Assembly (NCBI GenBank): GCA_002299555.1
Contig: DBOL01000094.1
Coordinates: 1-29,042 of the forward strand
Reading direction: 5' to 3'
DNA length: 29,042 nucleotides
Origin: Candidatus Aminicenantes bacterium UBA647
GTDB lineage: Bacteria > Acidobacteriota > Aminicenantia > UBA2199
Part shown: positions 21,777 through 29,042 of the stretch, piece after piece
Layout of the letters: each line of letters opens with the position of its first letter
How positions within the stretch are numbered: the first letter of the stretch is position 1
Translations under genes and position numbers: made by a program
Notes under the pieces: model-generated
Database searches by the model: none
The model's input: the letters and a program-made list of their open reading frames with translations, nothing else
What the model was told of the DNA's origin: nothing

Positions 21777-23327
21777 ATGAATAATACAAATATGTGGAAG
21801 ATCGGATTAATAGTGTTGGTGATAGGATCCTCTATACTGATGCTTTATCCGCCTGACAAGAAGATCAACCTCGGGCTTGATCTTAAAGGTGGAATGCATC
21901 TGGTGCTTGAAGTACAGGCTGACAAAGCTATTGAGATCCAGACAGAGCAGAGTATTGAACAATTAAAGACACTTCTGAAAGAGTCAAGCATTAAATATGA
22001 AAGTGTAAGAAGATTAGGGACAAATAAAATTGAAATATATGGAATATCCCTTGATAACGAGAGAATGGTTAAGGATATCCTTGATGATGAGTTCAAGGAT
22101 TATGAGTATGTTTTTGCCGGAACACAGACAACACTTACTCTGATCCCGAATGTTGAAATGAGGATGAGAGACCTTTCAATAGACCAGGCAATCGAGACTA
22201 TCAGAAACAGGGTAGATGAGTTTGGTGTTTCAAATGCTGCTATCCAGAAGATAGGACTTGGTGGTGGAGATAAGATCCTTGTTCAGCTTCCTGGTGTCGA
22301 TGATCCGGGAAGGGTGAAAGGGCTTATCAAGAATACAGCTATGCTGGAGTTTCGTGCAGTTGTATCCGGTCCGTTCTCAACAGAAGAAGATGCAATAAAA
22401 GATCAGGGTGGTATTTTACCTGATGGCATGAAAGTTTTTAAAACTAATCCGCGAAGGATGGACAAAGGGTATTATGTACTTAAATCATCTACCGTTATAA
22501 GTGGAAAAGATCTCAAGAGTGCAAAGAGAGGTCAGGACAGCTACGGTGCTCCTGCAGTCAGTTTCACACTGAATTCTCAGGGCGCAAGCAAGATCAGGAA
22601 ATTTTCTTCGGCAAATATAGGGAAGAGAATGGCAGTTGTTCTGGATGAAAGGATCGAAACCGCACCAACCATAAACGATGTGCTTTCTTACGACAACATA
22701 ATTACCGGTTCGTATACAATTGAAGAAGTGAACGATATGGCACTGGTATTAAGATCCGGTGCGTTACCTGCGCCTTTGAAGTACCTTGAAGAAAGGACGA
22801 TCGGCCCATCCCTCGGTGCTGACTCTATCCGGAAAGGGATCTATGCGTCAATTATCGGTCTTATTCTGGTTATGGTGTTTATGTTGTTCTTTTACAGGGG
22901 AGCTGGAATTAACTCAGTCATTGCGCTTATATTCAATCTGATTATCCTTATGGGAGTAATGGCCTACTTCGAGGCGACACTTACTGTCCCCGGTATTGCC
23001 GGCATTATTCTGACTATAGGTATGTCAGTTGATGCTAACGTTCTGGTTTTTGAAAAGATAAAGGAAGATCTGAGGGCCGGAAAGGCTCCAAGGTCAGCGA
23101 TCGATTCCGGATTTAAAAAAGCATTCGTGACTGTTTTTGATGCTAACCTGACAACAATAATTGCCGCTGTATTTCTGTTTCAGTTCGGAACAGGCCCGAT
23201 CCAGGGGTTTTCAGTAACATTGATGATCGGTATTATAGCGAGTATGTTCACGGCGATTTTTGTTTCTAGAGTAATCTTTGATCTTGTTTATTCGGGAAAA
23301 AGAAAGATCAAAAAAATTAGTATTTAA
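21777..23327 (+). CDS. secD: Protein translocase subunit SecD
   Basis: SecD works with SecF to drive late steps of protein export using the proton gradient. Its 516 residues have a first membrane helix (about 7-24), the D1 signature LGLDLKGGMHLVLEVQ, a periplasmic domain with RNRVDEFGVSNAAIQKIG and VQLPGVDDPGR, and AVVLDERIETAPTI. A five-helix membrane domain follows, including the conserved GMSVDANVLVFEKIKEDL and GPIQGFSVTLMIGI. The length is typical of stand-alone SecD. GGAGGAGAAA directly precedes ATG. secF follows 13 bases later. Confidence 0.96.
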   Translation: MNNTNMWKIGLIVLVIGSSILMLYPPDKKINLGLDLKGGMHLVLEVQADKAIEIQTEQSIEQLKTLLKESSIKYESVRRLGTNKIEIYGISLDNERMVKDILDDEFKDYEYVFAGTQTTLTLIPNVEMRMRDLSIDQAIETIRNRVDEFGVSNAAIQKIGLGGGDKILVQLPGVDDPGRVKGLIKNTAMLEFRAVVSGPFSTEEDAIKDQGGILPDGMKVFKTNPRRMDKGYYVLKSSTVISGKDLKSAKRGQDSYGAPAVSFTLNSQGASKIRKFSSANIGKRMAVVLDERIETAPTINDVLSYDNIITGSYTIEEVNDMALVLRSGALPAPLKYLEERTIGPSLGADSIRKGIYASIIGLILVMVFMLFFYRGAGINSVIALIFNLIILMGVMAYFEATLTVPGIAGIILTIGMSVDANVLVFEKIKEDLRAGKAPRSAIDSGFKKAFVTVFDANLTTIIAAVFLFQFGTGPIQGFSVTLMIGIIASMFTAIFVSRVIFDLVYSGKRKIKKISI

Positions 23328-23340
23328 CTGGAGTTGAATA

Positions 23341-24513
23341 ATGAGAATATTTAAAAAAGATCCTGATTTCAAATTTATGAATAAAAGGTGGATAGCTTTT
23401 GGCATATCCGGCCTTGTAATGATCGCTGGCATTTTTACTTTTTATACCAAAGGGTTTAATCTCGGGGTTGATTTCACCGGTGGAACAATGGTTGAGGTCA
23501 GTTTTAGGGAGAATTTTTCGGTAGGGGAACTCAGGAGTTCTCTTCAGGATATAGGCTTGGGGAAATCTCAGATAACCAGAGTCGGCAAAGATGAAAATAA
23601 ATTTTTCATAAAAACAATCCAAAGCCTTGAAAAAAATGAGAGTCAGGAAGAAGGTATGGATATCAGCCGTCATGAAGAGATAACGATCATGATGAGAAAA
23701 CAATTCATGACAGAAGAGGAAGAACTTCATATTTCAGCCGGCAAGATAGATCTTAATAACAGTTCCCTTAAAAAAATTACGGATTTTATCGCTTCCGGTA
23801 ATATTTCACTTGACGATGCCGTTGAAAGTGCCGGCAAAATAGACCTCCTTAAGAAAGGGACTTCTACCGGTCTTATTCCCGGATTCGAGAACATAGAGTC
23901 CCTGGGACTGAAAAAAAGGGTAATGACCCTTTTAAGAGAAAAAACCTACTTCGGAAATTTCACCTTTCTGAGTGTGGATTTTGTAGGTTCACAAGTTGGT
24001 TACAAACTGAGGCAGCAGACAACCCTGGCCACAATATGGGCACTGATGGGGATGCTTGTTTATATCGGTTTCAGGTTCAGGCTTATATTCGGTTTAGCTG
24101 CTGTTATCACACTTGCCCATGATATTTTCATTGCATTGTCTTTCATCCTTTTCTTCAATGTTGAGTTTTCTTTGTCAGTGGTTGCCGCAATCCTGACAAT
24201 TGTCGGGTACTCTCTTAATGACACGATTGTTATTTTTGACAGGGTTCGAGATAACCTGAAGGGTATGAGGCGGAATAATGCAGAAGATATACTTGATAAA
24301 AGTGTAAACCAGACTCTAAGCAGGACCATAGTTACGTCCGGTACAACACTTGCAACGGTTCTTTCCCTCTTCTTTCTTGGTGGAGAAGTAATACATGCTT
24401 TCTCTTTCACACTGATAGTCGGGGTTATTACCGGTACTTATTCGTCAATATTTCAATCATGTGCATGGTTGAAAATTTGGGAGAAACAATTTCTGGGTAA
24501 AAAAATTAAATAG
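23341..24513 (+). CDS. secF: Protein translocase subunit SecF with enlarged periplasmic region
   Basis: SecF is the partner of SecD. Its 390 residues show the first helix (about 16-34), LGVDFTGGTMVEVSF (41-55), VDFVGSQVGYKL (212-223) and a five-helix C-terminal domain with VGYSLNDTIVIFDRVRDNL and SRTIVTSGTTLATVLSLFF. SecF is usually about 300-320 residues. The excess lies between about 95 and 205, a charged, mostly helical insertion in which AGKIDL occurs twice (133-138 and 164-169). The insertion is in frame and the flanking domain is intact, so this looks like a lineage-specific periplasmic expansion rather than damage. Confidence 0.94.
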   Translation: MRIFKKDPDFKFMNKRWIAFGISGLVMIAGIFTFYTKGFNLGVDFTGGTMVEVSFRENFSVGELRSSLQDIGLGKSQITRVGKDENKFFIKTIQSLEKNESQEEGMDISRHEEITIMMRKQFMTEEEELHISAGKIDLNNSSLKKITDFIASGNISLDDAVESAGKIDLLKKGTSTGLIPGFENIESLGLKKRVMTLLREKTYFGNFTFLSVDFVGSQVGYKLRQQTTLATIWALMGMLVYIGFRFRLIFGLAAVITLAHDIFIALSFILFFNVEFSLSVVAAILTIVGYSLNDTIVIFDRVRDNLKGMRRNNAEDILDKSVNQTLSRTIVTSGTTLATVLSLFFLGGEVIHAFSFTLIVGVITGTYSSIFQSCAWLKIWEKQFLGKKIK

Positions 24514-24516
24514 TAC

Positions 24517-24545
24517 TTGAACTTTAACCGTTTTTATTATATATT
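24517..24545 (+). promoter_or_regulatory. Candidate promoter for tonB-exbB-exbD
   Basis: TTGAAC (24517-24522) and TATATT (24540-24545) are spaced by 17 bases. The start is predicted near 24552, followed by GGGAGG (24568-24573) and ATG 24580. Together with the terminator at 26471 it defines a separate operon. Confidence 0.55.
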
Positions 24546-24579
24546 GGGTTTTGAAATCCTATAGAATGGGAGGTAAACA

Positions 24580-25317
24580 ATGTTTGGTGAATCTTTATTT
24601 GAGTCCAGTGGAAATAAAAAGGCCACAAAGCAGTGGATGACACTCCCTGCATCTCTTATTGGGCATGGATTACTTATACTTGCAGTAATAATAGTTCCTT
24701 TGATGAACGCAGATTCAAATCTGCCTGAAGTTAAAGTGTTTAACGTCTTTATGACATCAGCGCCACCACCACCGCCACCACCGCCACCACCTGCAGCGAA
24801 GAAGAAGACTAAAAGTAAAGCCGATAAGAAGAAAGACAAACAAGATGTTGAAAACCAACCGATACTTTCAGGAAGACTGGTAGCTCCGATTGAAATTCCG
24901 GATGAGATCGAAGAAGAAGAGATCACTGATTTCGGTTTTGATGAAGGAATTGAAGGCGGAGTTGAAGGCGGAGTTGAAGGCGGAGTTGTTGGCGGAGTTC
25001 TGGGGAGTCCCGGATCTGCTGATTTCAACAGCATGGTTGTGACGAGAGTTAAAGAACCCAGGCTGATCAAAAAAGTTAAACCTCTTTATCCACCGGTAGC
25101 ATTAAGAGCAAGAATACAGCACAATGTTGTTCTTGAGGCTGTTACAGATATTTACGGAAGAGTTAAAAATGTTAGAGTTGTAAGTGGACATCCATTATTG
25201 AATCAAGCTGCAGTTAAAGCAATTCGTCAATGGGTATATGAACCTTACATCTTTAACGGAATACCCAAACCAGTTAGATTTACAGTAATAATTAAATTTA
25301 ATTTGCAAAGGCAATAA
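24580..25317 (+). CDS. tonB: TonB family energy-transducing protein
   Basis: TonB links the inner-membrane ExbB-ExbD proton motor to outer-membrane receptors. The 245 residues comprise a cytoplasmic start, one membrane helix (about 22-42, SLIGHGLLILAVIIVPL), a ten-proline run (62-71) and a Lys-rich stretch (74-88). An acidic segment with four GGV units (125-140) follows, then the C-terminal TonB domain (about 155-245: KPLYPPVALRARIQ, AVTDIYGRVKNVRVVSGHP, AAVKAIRQWVYEPYIFNG). The tail is a complete TonB_C fold. GGGAGG precedes the start. exbB follows after 25 bases, consistent with co-transcription. Confidence 0.94.
   Translation: MFGESLFESSGNKKATKQWMTLPASLIGHGLLILAVIIVPLMNADSNLPEVKVFNVFMTSAPPPPPPPPPPAAKKKTKSKADKKKDKQDVENQPILSGRLVAPIEIPDEIEEEEITDFGFDEGIEGGVEGGVEGGVVGGVLGSPGSADFNSMVVTRVKEPRLIKKVKPLYPPVALRARIQHNVVLEAVTDIYGRVKNVRVVSGHPLLNQAAVKAIRQWVYEPYIFNGIPKPVRFTVIIKFNLQRQ
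24763..24792 (+). repeat. CCN triplet tract encoding ten prolines
   Basis: Ten consecutive proline codons, nearly all CCA or CCG, encode the periplasm-spanning poly-Pro of TonB. The low-complexity DNA could slip in units of three bases. Confidence 0.85.
24952..24999 (+). repeat. Four tandem 12-bp repeats within tonB
   Basis: Three exact copies of GAAGGCGGAGTT (24952-24963, 24964-24975, 24976-24987) are followed by one variant GTTGGCGGAGTT (24988-24999), encoding EGGV three times and VGGV. The period is a multiple of three, so copy-number changes stay in frame. Confidence 0.95.
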
Positions 25318-25342
25318 TTAAAGACAATACAGGAGGTATATT

Positions 25343-26023
25343 ATGTCATTTGAGTTAACTTATCTTTGGAGCCACATGGGCTTCCTCGTGAAGATGGTAG
25401 TTCTGATCATGTTATTTATGTCTGTATGGACAATAGCTGTAGGTGTTGAAAGACTCATTTATTATCAAAAGGCCAAAAAACAATCAAATACTCTTTTACG
25501 TCTGATTGGAAAACTTTGGCAGGAAGGAAAGATTGAGGAATCAATAAAATTAGCATCAGATATTAAGTTTAAAAACAGTCATCTTGCTAAAGTTCTTGTA
25601 GCAGGACTGAATGAATTAAAGTTCCAGGAAGATGCAAAAGCATCTTATGTTGAACAGGTTGAATCTGCGAAGAGAGCAATTGAAAGGGCAACTATCAAGG
25701 GAGTACATGAGTTCAAAAGAGGACTTAACGTACTGGCTACAGTTGGTTCTACAGCTCCATTTGTAGGATTGTTCGGAACTGTTTTCGGAATCATTAATTC
25801 GTTCCAGAGCATGTCAATTTCAGGATCAGGTGGAATCGGAACTGTTGCAGCTGGTATTGCTGAAGCGCTTATTTCAACAGGAGTTGGAATCGGAGTTGCG
25901 ATTATAGCTGTTTGGTTCTTCAACTCATTATTGAACAAAGTTGATATTTTCACAGGTGAAATGGCAAACGCTTCATCAGAACTTATTGATCACTTCATTA
26001 AATTAAAAAGAAAAGGAGCCTGA
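25343..26023 (+). CDS. exbB: ExbB/TolQ/MotA family proton-channel protein
   Basis: ExbB forms the pentameric inner-membrane scaffold of the TonB energising complex. The 226 residues show three membrane segments: about 12-32 (MGFLVKMVVLIMLFMSVWTI), and two in the C-terminal half. The second contains NVLATVGSTAPFVGLFGTVFGIINSFQ and the third IGTVAAGIAEALISTGVGIGVAIIAVWFF, both strongly conserved family blocks. AGGAGG upstream gives a good start. It lies between tonB and exbD. The general ExbB/TolQ family is certain, and the ExbB assignment rests on the adjacent tonB. Confidence 0.93.
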   Translation: MSFELTYLWSHMGFLVKMVVLIMLFMSVWTIAVGVERLIYYQKAKKQSNTLLRLIGKLWQEGKIEESIKLASDIKFKNSHLAKVLVAGLNELKFQEDAKASYVEQVESAKRAIERATIKGVHEFKRGLNVLATVGSTAPFVGLFGTVFGIINSFQSMSISGSGGIGTVAAGIAEALISTGVGIGVAIIAVWFFNSLLNKVDIFTGEMANASSELIDHFIKLKRKGA

Positions 26024-26025
26024 AA

Positions 26026-26451
26026 ATGGGCGGCAGTGAAACAGGGTCAAGTTCGGCAAAGTCAGAACCTAATGTAGTACCCCTGTGTGATATTTTACTG
26101 GTTCTACTGATCATCTTTATGGTGATCACTCCGATGGTTCAAAAAGGGGCAAATGTTAAATTGCCTGAAACTTTGAACTATCAGGAGCAACCGGAACCTG
26201 GTAATATGACTGAAGTTGCTTTAAAACAAGATGGAACGATCTATCTTGACAATAAGCCTATTGATGTCGGTGAACTTGTCGGGAAAATACAGGCTATTCT
26301 CGAAGATTCGCCTGAAGCCGAAAGTAAAGTCCTTTTGAAAGCGGATATCAATCTCGAATATGGTAAGGTTGTCGATATCATGAACCTTATTAAAAATGCA
26401 GAGATCGAGGTTATAGGTCTTGTAACCGAACAAGGTACTTCGGATATTTAA
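26026..26451 (+). CDS. exbD: ExbD/TolR family biopolymer transport protein
   Basis: A 141-residue protein with a short cytoplasmic tail, then NVVPLCDILLVLLIIFMVIT (16-35). This contains the membrane helix and the proton-carrying aspartate (Asp22). A periplasmic domain follows with VALKQDGTIYLDNKPI and KADINLEYGKVVDIMNLIKN, standard for ExbD. It forms the proton motor with ExbB that powers TonB. It starts two bases after exbB, with AAAGGAG spanning the end of exbB as ribosome-binding site. The operon terminator follows 19 bases after the stop. Confidence 0.94.
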   Translation: MGGSETGSSSAKSEPNVVPLCDILLVLLIIFMVITPMVQKGANVKLPETLNYQEQPEPGNMTEVALKQDGTIYLDNKPIDVGELVGKIQAILEDSPEAESKVLLKADINLEYGKVVDIMNLIKNAEIEVIGLVTEQGTSDI

Positions 26452-26470
26452 GAAATTTAATTAAGTATAT

Positions 26471-26507
26471 AAAATGGGAAACCAATTCGTTGGTTTCCCA
26501 TTTTTTT
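26471..26507 (+). terminator. Strong intrinsic terminator after exbD
   Basis: A perfect 15-bp stem (26471-26485 paired with 26490-26504) carries a TTCG tetraloop (26486-26489). The 3' arm runs into an uninterrupted T tract (26501-26507). On the minus strand the stem ends in TTTT, so it can also terminate transcription of the convergent lipid-kinase gene, whose stop codon is at 26506-26508. Confidence 0.92.
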
Positions 26508-27405
26508 ATATTTTCATTTTTTGTGGTACTCGAATTTTAATACTGCTCGGTACTATCTCTATTTCAAAATTATTTCTATCTTCTCCTCCATACTCACCAT
26601 CAATAGTGGAGGGGATTTTTTTCCCTTCTGATATAATTGAGACCTTTTTAAATTTAAATGTTTTATAAAAGGGAAACTTGTCAATATTTCCATTAAAAAG
26701 GCGTTTGAGTATAAGTGCACTTTTTACAATCTTAAACTTTTTAATAATACAGATATCAAGCATGCCATCATATGGATCAGCATAGGGCGCAATTATTACA
26801 TTTCCCCCGTATTGTGGAAAGTTTGCAAAAGCGATCAATGCAACTTCCTCTTCAATTTCAATGTCATCACTAACAACCCGGACATTAAATGTAGGCATTT
26901 CAAAATAACCTTTAAGAGCATAATAAATGTAAGGTGCCATCCCTCTCGATTTTGTCTCTGTGTTGTACTTTTTTGAGATCATTCCGTCAAGACCGACACC
27001 AGCAACATTGAAAAAATAAGAATTGTTAATTTTCCCTATATCAATATATTTATCTTTTCCATGGATAAGAGTATCCATCGCCTGCCTCCAGGATAAGGAA
27101 ATATTAAGATTCCTGACGAGTCCGTTACCTGAACCACCGGGAAGAATGCCGAGGGTCGTGTCTGTGCCAACCAGAGCCGATGCAATTGAATTTATGGTTC
27201 CATCGCCTCCGAATACTGCGATGATATCAAAATTATCCTTTGCATTTTTTGCTATTCCATAACCGTCTTCGGGAGAATTAGAATTAATTAAGGATACAGT
27301 TCTGAAATGTTGCATAAGTTTTTTAAAAATATATGACGCTGCAACATCTTTAGAAACTACACCGGAAGCCGGGTTCAGAATTACTAAAATTCGCTCATCT
27401 TTCAT
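26506..27405 (-). CDS. Diacylglycerol/lipid kinase family protein (YegS/DgkB-like)
   Basis: A 299-residue soluble lipid kinase of the DAGK catalytic family. The nucleotide-binding NPASG (11-15), signature GGDGTINSIASAL (66-78) and LPGGSGNGLVRNL (88-100) are all present. Further landmarks are FNVAGVGLDGMI and YDGMLDICIIKKF, with IDGEYGG near the C-terminus. These enzymes phosphorylate diacylglycerol or related lipids with ATP; the substrate here is unknown. The usual LPxGTxN loop has Ser in place of Thr. The ATG has no ribosome-binding site (a pyrimidine-rich TCCTCC precedes it) and lies six bases after the ndk stop, so its translation is probably coupled to ndk. Confidence 0.9.
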   Translation of the reverse strand: MKDERILVILNPASGVVSKDVAASYIFKKLMQHFRTVSLINSNSPEDGYGIAKNAKDNFDIIAVFGGDGTINSIASALVGTDTTLGILPGGSGNGLVRNLNISLSWRQAMDTLIHGKDKYIDIGKINNSYFFNVAGVGLDGMISKKYNTETKSRGMAPYIYYALKGYFEMPTFNVRVVSDDIEIEEEVALIAFANFPQYGGNVIIAPYADPYDGMLDICIIKKFKIVKSALILKRLFNGNIDKFPFYKTFKFKKVSIISEGKKIPSTIDGEYGGEDRNNFEIEIVPSSIKIRVPQKMKI

Positions 27406-27411
27406 ACAAAT

Positions 27412-27870
27412 TTAGGAGGAGAAGAGATATTTTCCTATTTTAAGGGAATAATTAAAGATCTCCTCTTTTTTGAAGAATAAAGATATCTCACGCCCGGCGG
27501 AATTAGTTGAATCAGACGAATGAATTATATTGTAGGTTGTGAAAATAACATGATCACCCCGGATAGACCCGGGCTCGGCATCTGCCGGATCTGTTGCACC
27601 AACCAGTTTTCTGACAATGCTTATCGCCCCCGGACCCTCAAGGATAAATGCAATTACCGGCCCGGAAATTATAAAATTAATAAGTGATTCGTAAAATGGT
27701 TTCCCTTTATGCTCTGAATAATGCTCTTCTGCCATATCTTTGTTAATAATTAACATTTTCATTGCAGATATTTTTAATCCCTTCTTCTCAAATCGTGAAA
27801 TTATCTCACCTGTCAACATTCTTTGAACTCCGTCAGGTTTGATCATTACAAAAGTTTGTTCAATATCCAA
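27412..27870 (-). CDS. ndk: Nucleoside diphosphate kinase
   Basis: Ndk transfers the gamma-phosphate between nucleoside triphosphates and diphosphates through a phosphohistidine. Recognised by TFVMIKPDGVQR near the N-terminus, SRFEKKGLKI, HYSEHKGKPFY, GPVIAFILEGPGAI, VGATDPADAEPGSIRGD and the active-site NIIHSSDSTNSAGREISLFF. A TTG start at 27870 is chosen: GGAGG on the minus strand (27876-27880) lies five bases upstream of it, and it gives 152 residues. The longer TTG at 27882 overlaps that ribosome-binding site and is unlikely. The gene starts 17 bases after the upstream unknown gene ends. Confidence 0.93.
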   Translation of the reverse strand: MDIEQTFVMIKPDGVQRMLTGEIISRFEKKGLKISAMKMLIINKDMAEEHYSEHKGKPFYESLINFIISGPVIAFILEGPGAISIVRKLVGATDPADAEPGSIRGDHVIFTTYNIIHSSDSTNSAGREISLFFKKEEIFNYSLKIGKYLFSS

Positions 27871-27887
27871 AATATCCTCCAAATAAA

Positions 27888-29042
27888 TTAATTTTTCTTG
27901 TCAACGATCTCTTCCAGAATTTTTGTAAGATATAAATGAAAATCTTTAAGATTTATTTTGAAATTTGTGGAAAAATCTGACTTTTGGAGATTGTCGTAGT
28001 GTTTCAAAAATTCATTCCAGTCTTTATAAAGTAGAAAATTCAGGTCTGTTTCAATGAAATGATTAAGTTCAAAAAAGATATCACTCTGAGTAAATTTTTC
28101 AGGATCATCGAAGTGGTCATTTATCTTTGTATGAAGATTTATCAATTTTTTTTTTAAACCGGACGCTTTATGATTCCTTGATACATAGTTCTCAAATATT
28201 GTGGAGCATTCAAATTGGGGATTGTACATCCGGGACACATTTTCAATAAGTTCCTGAATTGCATTATCAGAAATGTTTACTATGTTGAGTAGTAAATTAC
28301 GCTTACTGATCTTTTCGGGATCTTTTTCAAAATAATTCCTGAATTCCGTTTCATATACTTTTTTATATTCCTGAGACATTGCCAAGAACGCCTTGTCAAG
28401 ATTTTTGATATCTTTTGTTGTCCATCTGGGAGTAACAAAAGAATTTTTTAAATGCCTTTTGTAGAAATCCTGAATAGAGTCGACATTCTTTTTTAGTGCG
28501 AGTATCAGAGGGATCGTAATGCTTATTTCCCTATTCTTTTTAAGGTTCAGTTCGATAAAATTATTTATTTTTAAGGTTCTAAAGGCCAGAATGTAAAGAA
28601 TCCCGGTATTCTTTTTAAGCTTTTTATCTTTTATTCCCGAAATTATATCAGAAATATCTTTTTGATAGATCTTGTCCATCTTCGGAACGAATTTTCCGTT
28701 CAACAGAGAAATAATGATCGGATTTAAAAGTAATTCTTTGTGATAAAGTTTTGTAAATGAAAAAAATGTCCTCTGTGTTACCATGTCGCTTTTGGATAGT
28801 TCATTTGATATGATCTTAATATTTGACAGAAAAGTTCTTAAACTGAAGAACCATGATTCCGGTTCTGTTACATCTTTAAGAGAAGGGAATCTTTTTTTGC
28901 TGGATTTTTCAAGTGTTTTCTCAACTATAAATTCCTCAAAATTTATTAGATGCTTGTCCTTTTTAAAATCAAGGTCTTTCAAAAGATCCAATGTTTTACC
29001 CAGTATCTTGGAAAAAGTTATCAGATATGTATAGTAGTTTCT
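27888..29042 (-). CDS. Unrecognised helical protein (5' end beyond right edge)
   Basis: The minus-strand frame is open from the window edge to TAA at 27888-27890 (384 codons seen). A TTG at 28991 could start it, but the 17 codons upstream to the edge are open, have no stop and continue similar sequence (ITFSKILGKT), and no ribosome-binding site precedes that TTG. The real start is therefore probably outside. The protein is rich in Lys, Ile, Leu, Asn and Phe, looks almost wholly alpha-helical, and has no signal peptide or membrane helix in the visible part. I recognise no domain or catalytic motif. It is transcribed with ndk and the lipid kinase, which alone does not indicate its function. Confidence 0.75.
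   Translation of the reverse strand, partial: RNYYTYLITFSKILGKTLDLLKDLDFKKDKHLINFEEFIVEKTLEKSSKKRFPSLKDVTEPESWFFSLRTFLSNIKIISNELSKSDMVTQRTFFSFTKLYHKELLLNPIIISLLNGKFVPKMDKIYQKDISDIISGIKDKKLKKNTGILYILAFRTLKINNFIELNLKKNREISITIPLILALKKNVDSIQDFYKRHLKNSFVTPRWTTKDIKNLDKAFLAMSQEYKKVYETEFRNYFEKDPEKISKRNLLLNIVNISDNAIQELIENVSRMYNPQFECSTIFENYVSRNHKASGLKKKLINLHTKINDHFDDPEKFTQSDIFFELNHFIETDLNFLLYKDWNEFLKHYDNLQKSDFSTNFKINLKDFHLYLTKILEEIVDKKN

Noticed and set aside
24954..24999. Tandem 12-bp units as part of a CRISPR-like or regulatory repeat
   Set aside because: The units are contiguous without spacers and encode a Gly/Val-rich protein repeat in frame within tonB.
24537..25070. A 177-codon minus-strand frame opposite tonB
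   Set aside because: It is a shadow produced by the low-complexity proline and glycine tracts of tonB, reading as poly-Gly, poly-Pro and poly-Ser without any recognisable domain.
26474..26668. A 64-codon plus-strand frame after exbD
   Set aside because: It begins inside the terminator hairpin and lies antisense to the lipid kinase gene.

Overview
The window is AT-rich bacterial chromosome from a Gram-negative organism with an outer membrane. The evidence is a TonB-ExbB-ExbD system, a Wzm/Wzt-type surface-glycan exporter and several signal-peptide proteins. The tgt-yajC-secD-secF order is a common bacterial core arrangement. A HypC homologue and the many PAS domains suggest an anaerobe or redox-sensing lifestyle. 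An uncultured lineage near the FCB superphylum would fit, but I cannot assign a taxon from sequence alone. Genes are densely packed, often overlapping by 1-16 bases, and no gene-free stretch exceeds 300 bases.

Layout. 1-179: 5' end of a minus-strand secreted or outer-membrane protein. 361-1709: a DUF2891 protein convergent with an orphan hypC. 1823-6237: a plus-strand run of cinA, a TrmN6-like methyltransferase, wzm, wzt and a degenerate cytidylyltransferase-like gene. 6337-10305: a signalling cassette of PP2C phosphatase, Ser/Thr kinase, FHA protein and an exported thioredoxin-like protein. 10302-10805: folK on the minus strand. 10855-11789: a RAYT-type (IS200-like) transposase gene bounded by a 30-bp inverted repeat. 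12014-17266: three consecutive PAS-only proteins (4, 6 and 2 PAS domains) with a common C-terminal coiled coil. 17412-18650: a DUF1015 protein behind a near-perfect promoter. 18729-24513: folD, an atypical SDR, tgt, yajC, secD and secF. 24580-26451: tonB, exbB and exbD, closed by a strong hairpin terminator. 26506-29042, minus strand: a lipid/diacylglycerol kinase-like gene, ndk, and an unrecognised helical protein that runs off the window.

How they work together. The phosphatase-kinase-FHA set should form a reversible Ser/Thr phosphorylation circuit at the inner membrane. The PAS cluster looks like a multi-input sensory scaffold without an output domain of its own, so it must signal through partners encoded elsewhere. 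The folD-tgt-sec cluster and the TonB operon are housekeeping and envelope functions. The least explained parts are the PAS triplet with its shared tail and recently exchanged modules, the kinase C-terminal domain, the degraded enzyme-like genes at 5851 and 19671, and the inverted-repeat-bounded RAYT gene.
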